A stretch of 64,000 nucleotides of DNA from Calidifontibacter indicus (GTDB lineage Bacteria; Actinomycetota; Actinomycetes; Actinomycetales; Dermatophilaceae). Shown in pieces: positions 19,240 through 28,597 of the stretch. The translations under genes and the position numbers were made by a program. Numbering within the stretch: position 1 is the first letter of the stretch; each line of letters begins with the position of its first letter. The notes below the pieces were generated by a model. The model was not told where the DNA came from. It saw only the letters and a list, made by a program, of their open reading frames with translations, and did not search any database. The stretch lies in the NCBI RefSeq assembly GCF_003386865.1, contig NZ_QTUA01000001.1:3038001-3102000 (forward strand). The letters are read 5' to 3'.

Positions 19240-19315
19240 TCCGCAAACGCTGCACCAACCCACAGACGCTGCCGTTGCAACGGCAGCGTCTGTCGGTTGG
19301 TGCAGCGTTTGCGGA
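19240..19315. repeat. 76-base near-perfect palindrome between convergent genes
   Basis: Outer arms of 21 bases (19240-19260 and 19295-19315) are perfect complements. They flank a perfect 30-base inner palindrome (19263-19292), with only two dinucleotide mismatches between tiers (19261-19262 against 19293-19294). The potential stem is about 36 bp. It starts 7 bases after acs and ends 66 bases before the end of the convergent CNNM gene, so a bidirectional terminator is the simplest role. No T-run follows. Confidence 0.7.
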
Positions 19316-19381
19316 GGGTTACAGGGGTTGTCGGCGGACGGCGGGGTCTGGCGCGGGCGGTCGACGAGGCGCGCGATCCGC

Positions 19382-20407
19382 TCAGCGCTGGGTCGAGTCG
19401 GTGACCTCACCGACCAGTTCCTCGAGCACGTCCTCCAGGAACACCACACCGGTGGCGGTGCCGGCCGGGTCGACGACCCGCGCGAGGTGCGACCCGGTGC
19501 GCTGCATCGTCAGCAGCACGTCCTCCACCTCGGCGCCCGGGCTCACCGTCGCCAAGCGGCGGATGCGGCGCGGCGGCACCGGCTCGTCGTACAACTCGTC
19601 ACGGGCGTAGAGCACGTCCTTGAGGTGCACATACCCGGCCAGCGCGCCCGAGGCGTCGACCAGCGGGAAGCGCGAGAAGCCGCGCTTGGCGACCCGTTTC
19701 TCTACATCGGCCGGGGTGCACCCGACCTTGAGGGTGACGAGTTCGTCGATCGGCACGGCGACGTCGGAAGCGACCCGGTCGGTGAACTCCAGTGCGCCCC
19801 GCACGCGTTCCTGCTGCGCCGCCTCGATGAGACCCTCTCGGTGCGACTCCTCGACGATGATCTCCATCTCCTCGGCCGAGAAGGTCGATGCCATCTCGTC
19901 CTTGGGCTCGATACCGAGCCGGCGGACGGCGAACTTCGCGATCGCTTCCAGCGCACGGATCAGGGGGCGCAGGGCGCGCGTGATCCACAGCAGCGGCGGC
20001 GCGAGGACGAGTGCGGCGCGGTCGGGCCCGGCGATCGCGAGGTTCTTCGGCACCATCTCGCCGAGCACCACGTGCAGGTAGACCACGATCAGCAGCGCGA
20101 GCACGAGCGCGACGATGTCGGCGGCACCCTCGGGCATCCCGAGCGAATGCATCGGCCCGGCGAGCAGGTGGTGCAGGGCGTCTTCGGCCACGGCACCGAG
20201 CAGCACCGAACAGACCGTGATGCCCAGCTGCGCGCAGGCCAACAACGAGGAGACGTTCTCCAACGCCTCGATCGCCGATCGGGCCCGCTTGGAGCCCTGG
20301 GCCGCCAGTGGTTCGAGCTGCGAGCGCCGGGCCGCCATCACCGAGAACTCGGCGCCGACGAAGAAGGCGTTGCCGAGCAACAGGAGCAACGAGAACAGCA
20401 GGCTCAC
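19382..20407 (-). CDS. CNNM/CBS-domain membrane protein (short paralogue)
   Basis: A 341-residue member of the hemolysin C/CNNM family, whose characterised members export or regulate Mg2+ or other divalent cations. It has an N-terminal DUF21 region with about three to four helices (LLLLLGNAFFVGAEFSVMAA at the start, then helices near 50-70 and 90-120) and two CBS domains (about 200-330). It lacks the C-terminal CorC_HlyC domain present in its neighbour. The GTG at 20407 overlaps the neighbour's stop (GTGA), so the two are translationally coupled and may form a heteromer. Confidence 0.88.
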   Translation of the reverse strand: MSLLFSLLLLLGNAFFVGAEFSVMAARRSQLEPLAAQGSKRARSAIEALENVSSLLACAQLGITVCSVLLGAVAEDALHHLLAGPMHSLGMPEGAADIVALVLALLIVVYLHVVLGEMVPKNLAIAGPDRAALVLAPPLLWITRALRPLIRALEAIAKFAVRRLGIEPKDEMASTFSAEEMEIIVEESHREGLIEAAQQERVRGALEFTDRVASDVAVPIDELVTLKVGCTPADVEKRVAKRGFSRFPLVDASGALAGYVHLKDVLYARDELYDEPVPPRRIRRLATVSPGAEVEDVLLTMQRTGSHLARVVDPAGTATGVVFLEDVLEELVGEVTDSTQR

Positions 20408-21726
20408 GACTGCTCCTCCTCGGCGGCTTCGGGCACGACGGGGGTCAGCCGCACCCGGTCGACCCGGCGGCGGTCCATCGACAGCACCCGCAGCCGCCAC
20501 CCGTCGAGCTCGACCTCGTCGCCGACCTCGGGCACGCGTCCGACCTGTGCCATGACGAACCCGCCGACCGTTTCGTAGTTGGGTCCTTCGGGGATCTCGG
20601 CGCCGATCCGGTCGGCCACCTCGTCGGGTCGCCACATGCCCGACACCGTCCAACTGCCGTCTGCGAGAAGGCGACTGGGGTCGGCCACCTTGTCGTGCTC
20701 GTCGGTCACCTCACCGACGATCTCCTCGATGACGTCCTCGAGCGACACGATGCCGGAGGTGCCGGCGTACTCGTCGATCACCAGGGCGAGTTGCAGTCCC
20801 CCGCCGCGCAACTGCAGCAGCAGCGGGTCGAGGCGCACCGTCTCCGGCACGAACACCGGCGGCACCATGAGGGCGGTCACCGGCACGTCGGCGCGCCGGT
20901 CGTGGGGCACCGCGATCGCCTTCTTCACGTGCACCATGCCCTCGACGTCGTCCCACCCGTCGCCGAGCACCGGGAAGCGGGAGTGGCCGGTGGCGCGGGC
21001 CAGGTCGATGACGTCCTCGGCCGAGGCGGTGCGCTCGACGAAGGAGCACCGCACGCGCGGGGTCATGACATCGGCCGCGACGCGCTCACCGAAGCCCAGC
21101 GACCGCGCCAGCAGCCGCGCCGTGCCCTCCTCCATCGTTCCGGCGGCGGCCGAGTGACGCACCATCGACGCGAGTTCCTGCGGGGTGCGGGCGGCCGAGA
21201 GTTCCTCCTGCGGCTCGATGTTGAGCGACCGCAGGATTGCGTTGGCCGATCCGTTGAGCAGCAGGATCAGCGGCTTGAAGATCAGGCCGACGAAGCGCAC
21301 GGGCGCCGCGACGACGGTGGCGACACCGAGCGGTGCCGAGATGCCGAGGAACTGCGGGATGAGTTCACCGAAGATCATCGAGAAGATCGACGCGATCACC
21401 AGCGCGACGACCGTCGACGTGGTCGCGGCCACCGGCTCGCTCAGCCCGATCGCGGTGAGCGGCCCTTCCAGCAACCGGCCGAGCGAGGGTTCGACCAACC
21501 AACCGAGCACCAGCGTCGTCAAGGTGATGCCGACCTGCGCGGCCGAAAGCTGGGTCGACAGGCTGCGCAGTGACGCGAGCACCGAGCGCGCGCCCGCGTC
21601 ACCTTCGTCGGCCGCGCGCTGGACGCTCGGCCGATCGAGGGCAACGAGGGAGAACTCCGCGGCGACGAACATCGCCGTTCCGGCTGTCAGCAGCACGCCG
21701 AGACCGATGAGGATCCATTCGTACAT
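20404..21726 (-). CDS. CNNM/CBS/CorC-domain membrane protein
   Basis: A 440-residue hemolysin C/CNNM family protein. Domain order is DUF21 with about four helices (AGTAMFVAAEFSLVALD near 15-31; AQVGITLTTLVLGWL near 90), paired CBS domains (about 205-335), then a C-terminal CorC_HlyC domain (about 350-430) with the EVGDEVELDGWRLRVL signature. Length is normal. It is the first gene of the pair, its stop overlapping the next start. A role in divalent-cation homeostasis is family knowledge; the ion is not readable here. Confidence 0.9.
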   Translation of the reverse strand: MYEWILIGLGVLLTAGTAMFVAAEFSLVALDRPSVQRAADEGDAGARSVLASLRSLSTQLSAAQVGITLTTLVLGWLVEPSLGRLLEGPLTAIGLSEPVAATTSTVVALVIASIFSMIFGELIPQFLGISAPLGVATVVAAPVRFVGLIFKPLILLLNGSANAILRSLNIEPQEELSAARTPQELASMVRHSAAAGTMEEGTARLLARSLGFGERVAADVMTPRVRCSFVERTASAEDVIDLARATGHSRFPVLGDGWDDVEGMVHVKKAIAVPHDRRADVPVTALMVPPVFVPETVRLDPLLLQLRGGGLQLALVIDEYAGTSGIVSLEDVIEEIVGEVTDEHDKVADPSRLLADGSWTVSGMWRPDEVADRIGAEIPEGPNYETVGGFVMAQVGRVPEVGDEVELDGWRLRVLSMDRRRVDRVRLTPVVPEAAEEEQS

Positions 21727-21816
21727 AGGTCGGCGATTCTCCCACGCCCGAGGCGGGTTCGCGGGGGCCGGTCACCCGGCGACCCGACCCGAAATGATGG
21801 GATGGGTCTGTTCCTG

Positions 21817-21855
21817 TACACGATTCACCTACACGAATCACCTACACGAATCTTT
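21817..21855 (+). repeat. Three 13-base direct repeats upstream of ABC exporter
   Basis: Units at 21817-21829, 21830-21842 and 21843-21855 share the core TACACGAATCACC: the first differs at one base, the second is exact, and the third keeps ten bases. They end 14 bases before the GTG of the ABC ATPase gene. Spacing of 13 bases is a little more than one helical turn. Position suggests an operator array or a promoter-region duplication. Confidence 0.7.
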
Positions 21856-21869
21856 CCGGGGGTCACACC

Positions 21870-22937
21870 GTGTCAGCAGCACCCGCCACCGCTTCCTCAC
21901 CTGTCGGCGGCTCCGACCGCGGCCGCATCGTGGTGCAGAAGCTCACCAAGTCGTTCGGTTCGTTCCGCGCCGTCGACAACCTGTCGTTCGAAGTGCCACC
22001 GGGCCGTGTCACCGGCTTCCTCGGCCCGAACGGCGCCGGCAAGACGACCACGCTGCGGATGATCCTCGGCCTCATCCGGCCGACGTCCGGTGGCTCCACG
22101 ATCGGCGGCGTGCCCTATGTGCAACTGAGCGACCCGCTGCGCGTCGTGGGCGCCGCGCTCGAGGCGACCAACTTCCACCCCGGGCGTACCGGACGCGACC
22201 ACCTTCGGGTGATGGCCACCGCCGCCGGGCTGCCTGCGTCGCGGGCCGACGAACTGCTCGAACTGGTGGGCATTCCGGCCGCCGCGAAGAAGCCGGCCGG
22301 CGGCTACTCGATGGGTATGCGACAACGGCTCGGGTTGGCCGGCGCGCTGCTCGGCGATCCCGATGTGCTCGTGCTCGACGAACCCGCCAACGGCCTCGAC
22401 CCCGAGGGCATCCGGTGGTTGCGCGGCTTCCTGCGGCACCTGGCCGGCAACGGCAAGACCATCCTGGTGTCGAGCCACCTGCTCGCCGAGGTGGAGCAGA
22501 CCGTCGACGACGTGATCATCCTGGCCAACGGTCGCCTCATCCGGCAGGGCACGATCGAGGAACTGCGCGGTCACCCGAAGGTGCGGGTCGTCGTGCCCGA
22601 CCCGGCACGGCTGGCCCAGGCGCTGAACGGTGCGGGCATCGCCACCGAACCTGGCGACGCGCCGGGCACGGTCTTCGCGCTCACCGAGAACGCCGCGTCC
22701 GTCGGCGACATCGCCTTCCGCGCCGGGCTGCCGGTGCACGAACTGCGCCGCCAGCAGGCCGACCTCGAAGCGTTGTTCTTCGAACTCACCAGCCAGGGCG
22801 GTGCACGCAACCGCAACCTCGGCGCGCCCGCCGCCGGTGCCGGACAACCCGGCGCGGCCCCCACCCAAGCGCCGACCAAAGCCCCGACCGAACACGTCGA
22901 TCCGACATCCGCCCCGACCGAAGGAGAGGCGCTCTGA
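21870..22937 (+). CDS. ABC exporter ATP-binding protein
   Basis: ATPase of a DrrA/CcmA-type ABC-2 exporter. The 355-residue protein has Walker A GPNGAGKTTT (about 53-62), signature YSMGMRQRLGLA, Walker B VLVLDEPANGLDP and the switch histidine in LVSSHLL. A C-terminal extension of about 45 residues is rich in Ala, Pro and Thr and contains repeated PT motifs; it is probably disordered. Its TGA overlaps the permease region by one base, so the pair is coupled. Cargo is unknown. A three-unit direct repeat lies just upstream. Confidence 0.9.
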   Translation: MSAAPATASSPVGGSDRGRIVVQKLTKSFGSFRAVDNLSFEVPPGRVTGFLGPNGAGKTTTLRMILGLIRPTSGGSTIGGVPYVQLSDPLRVVGAALEATNFHPGRTGRDHLRVMATAAGLPASRADELLELVGIPAAAKKPAGGYSMGMRQRLGLAGALLGDPDVLVLDEPANGLDPEGIRWLRGFLRHLAGNGKTILVSSHLLAEVEQTVDDVIILANGRLIRQGTIEELRGHPKVRVVVPDPARLAQALNGAGIATEPGDAPGTVFALTENAASVGDIAFRAGLPVHELRRQQADLEALFFELTSQGGARNRNLGAPAAGAGQPGAAPTQAPTKAPTEHVDPTSAPTEGEAL

Positions 22938-23731
22938 TGGGCCGCGCGATCAAGGCCGAAGTGCAGAAGATGCTCACCACCAAGCTGTGGTGGGGCATGG
23001 CGATCGCCGTCTTCGCCTGCGGCGCGCTGTTCGCGTTGTTCCTCGGGCTCATCCTCGGCGGCGACAACCCCGAGAACTCCGGCATTCCCACCATGAACCC
23101 GCGTGAGATCGCGACGAGCACCTACACCGGTGGCGTCGGGTTCGGTTACACGCTGCTCATGGTGATCGGCATCATGACGATCGGCGCGGAGTACCGCCAC
23201 AAGACGATCACCGGCACCCTGCTCGCCTTCCCCCGGCGGCCGCAGATGATCACGGCGAAGGTCGTGGCGCTGCTCGCGTTCGGTGTCTTCTACGGACTCG
23301 TGTTCCTCATCGGTTCGGTGTCCGTCGGCTTCACCGTGCTGTCGGCCCGCGGGCTGGACGCGTTCCCGGAGCCCGGGGCGCTCGTGCGCTCGCTGTTGCT
23401 CGTGCTGCTCGTGCTGGGCCTCTGGGCGCTCATCGGGCTCGGTCTCGGTGTGCTGATCCCCAACCAGGTGGCGGCGATCCTCACCGGTGTCGGCATCGCG
23501 TTCATCGTCGAACCGCTGCTCGGTCTGCTCATCTCGCAGGTGTCGTTCGGCGAGACGATCGCGAAGTTCTTCCCCAGCTATGCGACCAACGCGGTGCTCG
23601 GTGCGACGTCGAGCGGCGAGGGTGCGCAGAGCCTGCTGAACTGGTGGGAAGGTTCGCTGGTGCTGCTCGCCTATGCGGCGGTTTTCGTCGGCATCGGCAC
23701 CTGGCTGACCAACCGGCGCGACGTCAGCTGA
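22937..23731 (+). CDS. ABC-2 type permease
   Basis: Membrane partner of the preceding ATPase. The 264-residue protein has about six helices (near 18-38, 70-90, 108-130, 150-172, 178-200, 238-258) and the short cytosolic N-terminus MGRAIKAEVQKMLTTKLWW typical of ABC-2 permeases. It starts on the last base of the ATPase stop. The complex would be a two-subunit exporter working as a dimer; substrate could be a drug, lipid or peptide. Confidence 0.88.
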   Translation: MGRAIKAEVQKMLTTKLWWGMAIAVFACGALFALFLGLILGGDNPENSGIPTMNPREIATSTYTGGVGFGYTLLMVIGIMTIGAEYRHKTITGTLLAFPRRPQMITAKVVALLAFGVFYGLVFLIGSVSVGFTVLSARGLDAFPEPGALVRSLLLVLLVLGLWALIGLGLGVLIPNQVAAILTGVGIAFIVEPLLGLLISQVSFGETIAKFFPSYATNAVLGATSSGEGAQSLLNWWEGSLVLLAYAAVFVGIGTWLTNRRDVS

Positions 23732-23758
23732 GACACTCCCTGGCCCTGCCGGGCACAG

Positions 23759-23789
23759 CTGACCGGTCGGGCGTAGGCTTGCCTATAAC
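23759..23789 (+). promoter_or_regulatory. Candidate kgd promoter
   Basis: CTGACC (23759-23764) and TATAAC (23784-23789) with a 19-base spacer lie about 60 bases before the kgd start. The -10 match is good, but the spacer is longer than ideal. Confidence 0.35.
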
Positions 23790-23847
23790 TGTGTGCTAGC
23801 GCGCACGCAGAACAGAATCGGCGACACCCAGAAAGAGGCGCATCAGC

Positions 23848-26800
23848 GTGTCCCAGCCTTCCGAACCGCTCGCCAGCTTCGGCCCCAACGAGTGGTTGGT
23901 CGACGAGCTCTACGAGCAGTACCTGCAGGACAAGAACTCCGTCGACAAGGCTTGGTGGAGTTTCTTCGCCGACTACAAGCCGGGCGCGGCCGCCGCGAAC
24001 GGTTCGAGCAACGGCCAGTCCGCGAACGGCGCGTCCAACGGCGCTTCCAACGACGCTGCCACGCAGGCACCGAAGGCTGAGGCCAAGACCGAGGCAAAGG
24101 CAGCACCCAAGGCCGACACGAAGGCAGGCACGAAGACCGACGCGAGCGCACAGCCCGCCCCCTCGACCGCGCCGAAGGCGGAGAAGTCGCGCTCCTCGCG
24201 CGACACCAGCTCCCCCTCGCACACCCTCGACCCCAAGCAGGCCGAGCTGTCCAACGCGCGCCCGATCTCGCGTGACGGTGGCGCCGCCGCCGTCCAGGCC
24301 CCCGAGGTCGAGGACACGCACGTTCCGCTGCGCGGTGTCGCGGCGCGCATCGTCACCAACATGGAGCAGAGCCTGGAGGTGCCGACCGCCACCAGCGTCC
24401 GCGCCGTGCCGGCCAAGCTGCTCATCGACAACCGCATCGTCATCAACAACCACCTCGCCCGCAGCCGCGGCGGCAAGGTGAGCTTCACCCACCTGCTCGG
24501 TTACGCGATCGTCAAGGCGCTCAAGCTCGTCCCGGGCATGAACAGCGCGCTCACCACCGACGAGAAGGGCAAGCCGGTGCTCGTCGAGCCCGGTCACATC
24601 AACTTCGGCCTCGCGATCGACCTGCAGAAGGACGACGGCAGCCGCACCCTCGTCGTGCCGAACGTCAAGAACGCCGAGGCGATGGACTTCGTGCAGTTCT
24701 GGTCGGCGTACGAGGAGATGGTGCGCAAGGCGCGCACCAACACCCTCACCCTCGAGGACTACCAGGGCACCACGATCACCCTGACCAACCCGGGCGGCAT
24801 CGGCACCGTCCACTCGGTGCCGCGCCTGATGAAGGGCGCCGGCGCGATCATCGGTGCGGGCGCGCTGGAGTACCCCGCCGAATGGCACGGCGCGAGCATG
24901 AACACGCTCAACCGGAACGCCGTCAGCAAGGTCATGACGCTGACCTCGACCTACGACCACCGCATCATCCAGGGCGCGGTCTCGGGTGAGTTCCTGCGCG
25001 TCGTCCACCAGTTGCTGCTGGGCGAGGATGGTTTCTACGACGAGATCTTCCAGGCCATGCGGATCCCGTACGAGCCGATCCGCTGGGTGCGCGACATCGA
25101 CACCAGCCACGACGACGACATCAGCAAGGTCGCTCGTGTGCACGAGTTGATCCACGCCTACCGGGTGCGCGGCCATCTCATGGCCGACACCGACCCGCTG
25201 GAGTACAAGCAGCGGCGTCACCCCGACCTCGACATCACCAACCACGGCCTCACCCTGTGGGACCTCGACCGCACCTTCCCCACCGGCGGGTTCGGCGGTG
25301 AGCCGTTCCTCACGCTGCGCAAGATCCTCGGCATCCTGCGTGACTCCTACTGCCGCGGCACCGGCATCGAGTACATGCACATCCAAGACCCCGACCAGCG
25401 GCGGTGGATCCAGTCGAAGGTCGAGGTGCCCTACGAGAAGCAGACCGCCGAGGAGCAGCTGCGTATCCTGCGCAAGCTCAACGCGGCCGAGGCCTTCGAG
25501 ACCTTCCTGCAGACCAAGTACGTCGGCCAGAAGCGCTTCAGCCTCGAAGGTGGCGAGTCGGTCATCGCGCTGCTCGACCGCATCATGTGCGAAGCGGCCG
25601 ACGAGGGCATGGACGAGATCTGCATCGGCATGCCGCACCGCGGACGCCTCAACGTTCTGGCCAACATCGCCGGCAAGTCCTACGGCCAGATCTTCCGTGA
25701 GTTCGAAGGCACCCAGGACCCCAACTCGGTTCAGGGTTCGGGCGACGTGAAGTACCACCTCGGCACCGAGGGCGAGTTCGTCTCCGACGCCGGCAACAGC
25801 ACCCGCGTCTACCTCGCGGCGAACCCCTCGCACCTCGAGGCGGTCGACCCGGTGCTCGAGGGCATCACCCGCGCCAAGCAGGACCGCATCAACCTCGCCG
25901 GCACCGCGTTCACCGTGCTGCCGATCATGTTGCACGGCGACGCCGCGTTCGCCGGTCAGGGCGTGGTCGCCGAGACGCTGAACCTCTCGCAGCTGCGCGG
26001 CTACCGCACCGGCGGCACGATCCACGTCGTCATCAACAACCAGGTCGGCTTCACCACCGCACCCTCGCAGTCGCGTTCGTCGACCTACTCGACCGACGTC
26101 GCCCGGATGGTGCAGGCGCCGATCTTCCACGTCAACGGCGACGACCCCGAGGCGTGCGTTCGGGTGGCCGAGTTGGCCTACGAGTTCCGCCAGAAGTTCC
26201 ACAAGGACGTCGTCATCGACATGGTGTGCTACCGCCGCCGTGGCCACAACGAGGGCGACGACCCGTCGATGACGCAGCCGCTGATGTACAACCTCATCGA
26301 GGCCAAGCGCAGCGTCCGCAAGCTCTACACCGAGGCCCTCATCGGTCGCGGCGACATCACCCCCGACGAGGCCGAGGCCGCGCTGCGCGACTACCAGCAG
26401 CAGCTGGAGCGGGTGTTCGTGGAGACCAAGGAGGCCAAGAAGCAGGGTGCTGCTCCGTCGGCCCCCGACTCCTCGACCGGCACCGACGCCGAGGGTCACG
26501 GCGGTCTCGAGCGCCCGTCGGCGCAGGCCGCCGACGACGCCACCGTCGACGGACGCAACCGGTCGACCGCGATCAGCGAGGCCGACCTCGCCAAGATCGG
26601 CCAGACCTGGGTCAACCCGCCGGAGGGCTTCACCGTCCACCCCAAGCTCGCGAAGCTCATGCAGCGCCGCAACGAGATGGTGACCAAGGGCGGAATCGAC
26701 TGGGCCATGGGCGAATTGGCGGCCTTCGGTTCGCTGCTGATGGAGGGCATCCCGGTGCGCCTCGCCGGCCAGGACAGCCGCCGCGGCACCTTCGTGCAGC

Positions 26801-27729
26801 GCCATGCCGTGCTCATCGACAAGGTCAACGGCAACGAGTGGACGCCGCTGCGTTACCTCAGCCCCGACCAGGCGTGGTTCTGGGTCTACGACTCGCTGCT
26901 GTCGGAGTACGCCGCGATGGGCTTCGAGTACGGCTACTCGGTCGAGCGCCCCGACGCGCTCGTGCTGTGGGAGGCGCAGTTCGGCGACTTCGTCAACGGC
27001 GCCCAGACGATCCTCGACGAGTTCATCTCCTCCTCCGAGCAGAAGTGGGCGCAGCGTTCGTCGGTCGTGCTGCTGCTGCCGCACGGCTACGAGGGCCAGG
27101 GCCCCGACCACAGCTCGGCCCGCATCGAGCGGTTCCTGCAGCTGTTCGCCGAGGAGAACATGACGATCGCCTACCCGAGCACGCCGGCGTCGTACTTCCA
27201 CCTGCTGCGTCGCCAGGCCTACGCCCGTCCGCGTCGTCCGCTGATCGTCTTCACCCCGAAGCAACTGCTGCGTCTGAAGGCCGCCACCAGCGAGCCGCAG
27301 GACTTCACCAGCGGCGTGTTCCAGCCGGTGCTGCGCGACCACACCCAGCCCGACCCGTCCCAGGTCGACCGGGTGCTGCTGGCTTCGGCCCGCGTGGTCT
27401 ACGACCTCGAGGCCGAGCGCGAGAAGCGTGGCGACAAGCGCACCGCGATCGTTCGCGTCGAGCAGTTGGCGCCGATCCCGGGCAAGGAGATCGCCGAGGC
27501 CATCGCCGAGTACCCGAACGCCGAACTGGTGTGGGTGCAGGACGAGCCGAAGAACCAGGGTGCGTGGCCGTTCATGGCGCTCAACCTGCCTGAGGTTCTG
27601 GCCGAGTTCGGCGAGAAGCGTTCGCTGCGGGTCGTCTCGCGTCCGAGCGCGGCATCCCCGGCCACCGGTTCGCCCAAGCGCCACGCGGCGCAGTTGGCGC
27701 AGCTGTTGGCCGGCGCGTTCGACCGCTGA
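23848..27729 (+). CDS. kgd: Multifunctional 2-oxoglutarate dehydrogenase/decarboxylase (KGD, E2-E1 fusion)
   Basis: TCA-cycle enzyme joining an E2-type succinyltransferase domain to a thiamine-dependent E1. The 1293-residue layout is: N-terminal helix (1-43, [14 protein letters not shown]), an Ala/Lys/Glu-rich linker (about 44-110), an E2-like catalytic domain (about 130-365) with the active histidine His371 in [10 protein letters not shown], and E1 (about 380-1293) with [10 protein letters not shown], the thiamine GDAAFAGQG motif, and [12 protein letters not shown]. An extra Ser/Thr/Gly insertion occurs near 865-900. No lipoyl domain is present, as expected for KGD, which borrows lipoate from pyruvate dehydrogenase E2; actinobacterial GarA/OdhI control is family knowledge. 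The GTG start has an AGAGG site upstream. Confidence 0.96.
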   Translation: MSQPSEPLASFGPNEWLVDELYEQYLQDKNSVDKAWWSFFADYKPGAAAANGSSNGQSANGASNGASNDAATQAPKAEAKTEAKAAPKADTKAGTKTDASAQPAPSTAPKAEKSRSSRDTSSPSHTLDPKQAELSNARPISRDGGAAAVQAPEVEDTHVPLRGVAARIVTNMEQSLEVPTATSVRAVPAKLLIDNRIVINNHLARSRGGKVSFTHLLGYAIVKALKLVPGMNSALTTDEKGKPVLVEPGHINFGLAIDLQKDDGSRTLVVPNVKNAEAMDFVQFWSAYEEMVRKARTNTLTLEDYQGTTITLTNPGGIGTVHSVPRLMKGAGAIIGAGALEYPAEWHGASMNTLNRNAVSKVMTLTSTYDHRIIQGAVSGEFLRVVHQLLLGEDGFYDEIFQAMRIPYEPIRWVRDIDTSHDDDISKVARVHELIHAYRVRGHLMADTDPLEYKQRRHPDLDITNHGLTLWDLDRTFPTGGFGGEPFLTLRKILGILRDSYCRGTGIEYMHIQDPDQRRWIQSKVEVPYEKQTAEEQLRILRKLNAAEAFETFLQTKYVGQKRFSLEGGESVIALLDRIMCEAADEGMDEICIGMPHRGRLNVLANIAGKSYGQIFREFEGTQDPNSVQGSGDVKYHLGTEGEFVSDAGNSTRVYLAANPSHLEAVDPVLEGITRAKQDRINLAGTAFTVLPIMLHGDAAFAGQGVVAETLNLSQLRGYRTGGTIHVVINNQVGFTTAPSQSRSSTYSTDVARMVQAPIFHVNGDDPEACVRVAELAYEFRQKFHKDVVIDMVCYRRRGHNEGDDPSMTQPLMYNLIEAKRSVRKLYTEALIGRGDITPDEAEAALRDYQQQLERVFVETKEAKKQGAAPSAPDSSTGTDAEGHGGLERPSAQAADDATVDGRNRSTAISEADLAKIGQTWVNPPEGFTVHPKLAKLMQRRNEMVTKGGIDWAMGELAAFGSLLMEGIPVRLAGQDSRRGTFVQRHAVLIDKVNGNEWTPLRYLSPDQAWFWVYDSLLSEYAAMGFEYGYSVERPDALVLWEAQFGDFVNGAQTILDEFISSSEQKWAQRSSVVLLLPHGYEGQGPDHSSARIERFLQLFAEENMTIAYPSTPASYFHLLRRQAYARPRRPLIVFTPKQLLRLKAATSEPQDFTSGVFQPVLRDHTQPDPSQVDRVLLASARVVYDLEAEREKRGDKRTAIVRVEQLAPIPGKEIAEAIAEYPNAELVWVQDEPKNQGAWPFMALNLPEVLAEFGEKRSLRVVSRPSAASPATGSPKRHAAQLAQLLAGAFDR

Positions 27730-27730
27730 G

Positions 27731-27904
27731 ATGTACTTCACCGACCGCGGCATCGAGGAGCTTTCGACTCGACGCGGCGAGGAGGAAGTCAGCTTCGAGT
27801 GGCTCGCCGACCAGTTGCGCACGTTCCTCGACCTCAACCCTGAGTTCGAGGTGCCCGTCGAACGCCTGGCAACATGGTTGGCTCGACTCGACGACGACGA
27901 GTGA
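27731..27904 (+). CDS. Small conserved protein following kgd (DUF6104-like)
   Basis: A 57-residue acidic protein starting 1 base after the kgd stop. It has a compact, non-membrane sequence with EELSTRRGEEEVSFEWLADQ followed by RTFLDLNPEFEVPVERLATW. I recognise it as the small protein that follows kgd in Streptomyces and other actinomycetes, named DUF6104 from memory. The fixed position suggests a role linked to the 2-oxoglutarate dehydrogenase, but no function is known to me. Confidence 0.85.
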   Translation: MYFTDRGIEELSTRRGEEEVSFEWLADQLRTFLDLNPEFEVPVERLATWLARLDDDE

Positions 27905-27925
27905 CGGATTGACAGTGAGGTACGC

Positions 27926-28579
27926 GTGACCCAGCAGGATGAGCGGCGCGAGCCGGTGTTCAACCCGAGTGCGGAGTTCCAGGTGGTCGACGGGCCGCGC
28001 CGGGTGGGCGTGTGCTTCGTCGGCGACGAGTACGTCGCGGGCCTTGGTGACCCCAAGGCCCTCGGCTGGGTCTCCCGGGTTGTCGCCCGCACCCCGCACG
28101 CCGGCGTCGACCTCGCGGGTTACAACCTCGGCGTGCGCGGCGACAGCTCCACGGAGGTGTTGGCGCGCTGGCAGCAGGAGTCGGACCTGCGCTGGCGCAG
28201 CGCGAACGAGCGGCGCCTGGTCGTCGGCTTCGGCGCGGCCGACGTCGAGCAGGGCATGTCGACCGCGCGCTCCCGGCTCAACCTCGCCAACATCCTCGAC
28301 GACGCGTCGTCGGCCGCGATCGCCGCGTTCGTGGTCGGGCCGGCACCCACGCTCGACAACGAGTTCAACGAGCGCCTGCAGGTGTTGGTGGATGCTCAGG
28401 CCGACGTGTGCGCGCGCCGCGGTGTGACGTATGTCGACTGCTTCCGGCCGCTGCTCGGCCACGACCAGTGGCAGGCCGACCTCGCGGCCTCACCCGACGG
28501 GCTGCCCGGCCAGGCCGGTTACGGCCTCATCGCCTGGCTGGTGCTGCACGCGGGATGGCAAGCGTGGCTGGATCTCTGA
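27926..28579 (+). CDS. SGNH/GDSL-hydrolase-like protein lacking catalytic residues
   Basis: The 217-residue protein follows the SGNH hydrolase plan but has lost the catalytic set. Block I reads CFVGDEYVAGLGDP, with Glu where the nucleophilic serine should be. Block III reads FGAADV, where GxND is expected, so the oxyanion Asn is Ala. The C-terminal block reads DGLPGQAGYG where DGxHP is expected, so the catalytic histidine is missing. The fold landmarks (YNLGVRGDSS, the C-terminal AGYGLIAWLVL) remain. It is therefore probably a non-enzymatic binding or scaffold protein. It lies 21 bases after the small kgd follower. No frameshift, so this is not simple decay. Confidence 0.8.
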   Translation: MTQQDERREPVFNPSAEFQVVDGPRRVGVCFVGDEYVAGLGDPKALGWVSRVVARTPHAGVDLAGYNLGVRGDSSTEVLARWQQESDLRWRSANERRLVVGFGAADVEQGMSTARSRLNLANILDDASSAAIAAFVVGPAPTLDNEFNERLQVLVDAQADVCARRGVTYVDCFRPLLGHDQWQADLAASPDGLPGQAGYGLIAWLVLHAGWQAWLDL

Positions 28580-28597
28580 GCAGCTGACCGGCGCCCG

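Noticed and set aside
23671-28092. 1473-codon open frame on the minus strand over kgd
   Set aside because: It is the antisense shadow of kgd: no domain is recognisable, composition is Val/Gly/Asp/Arg-rich as antisense frames in high-GC DNA are, and kgd motifs are unmistakable on the plus strand.
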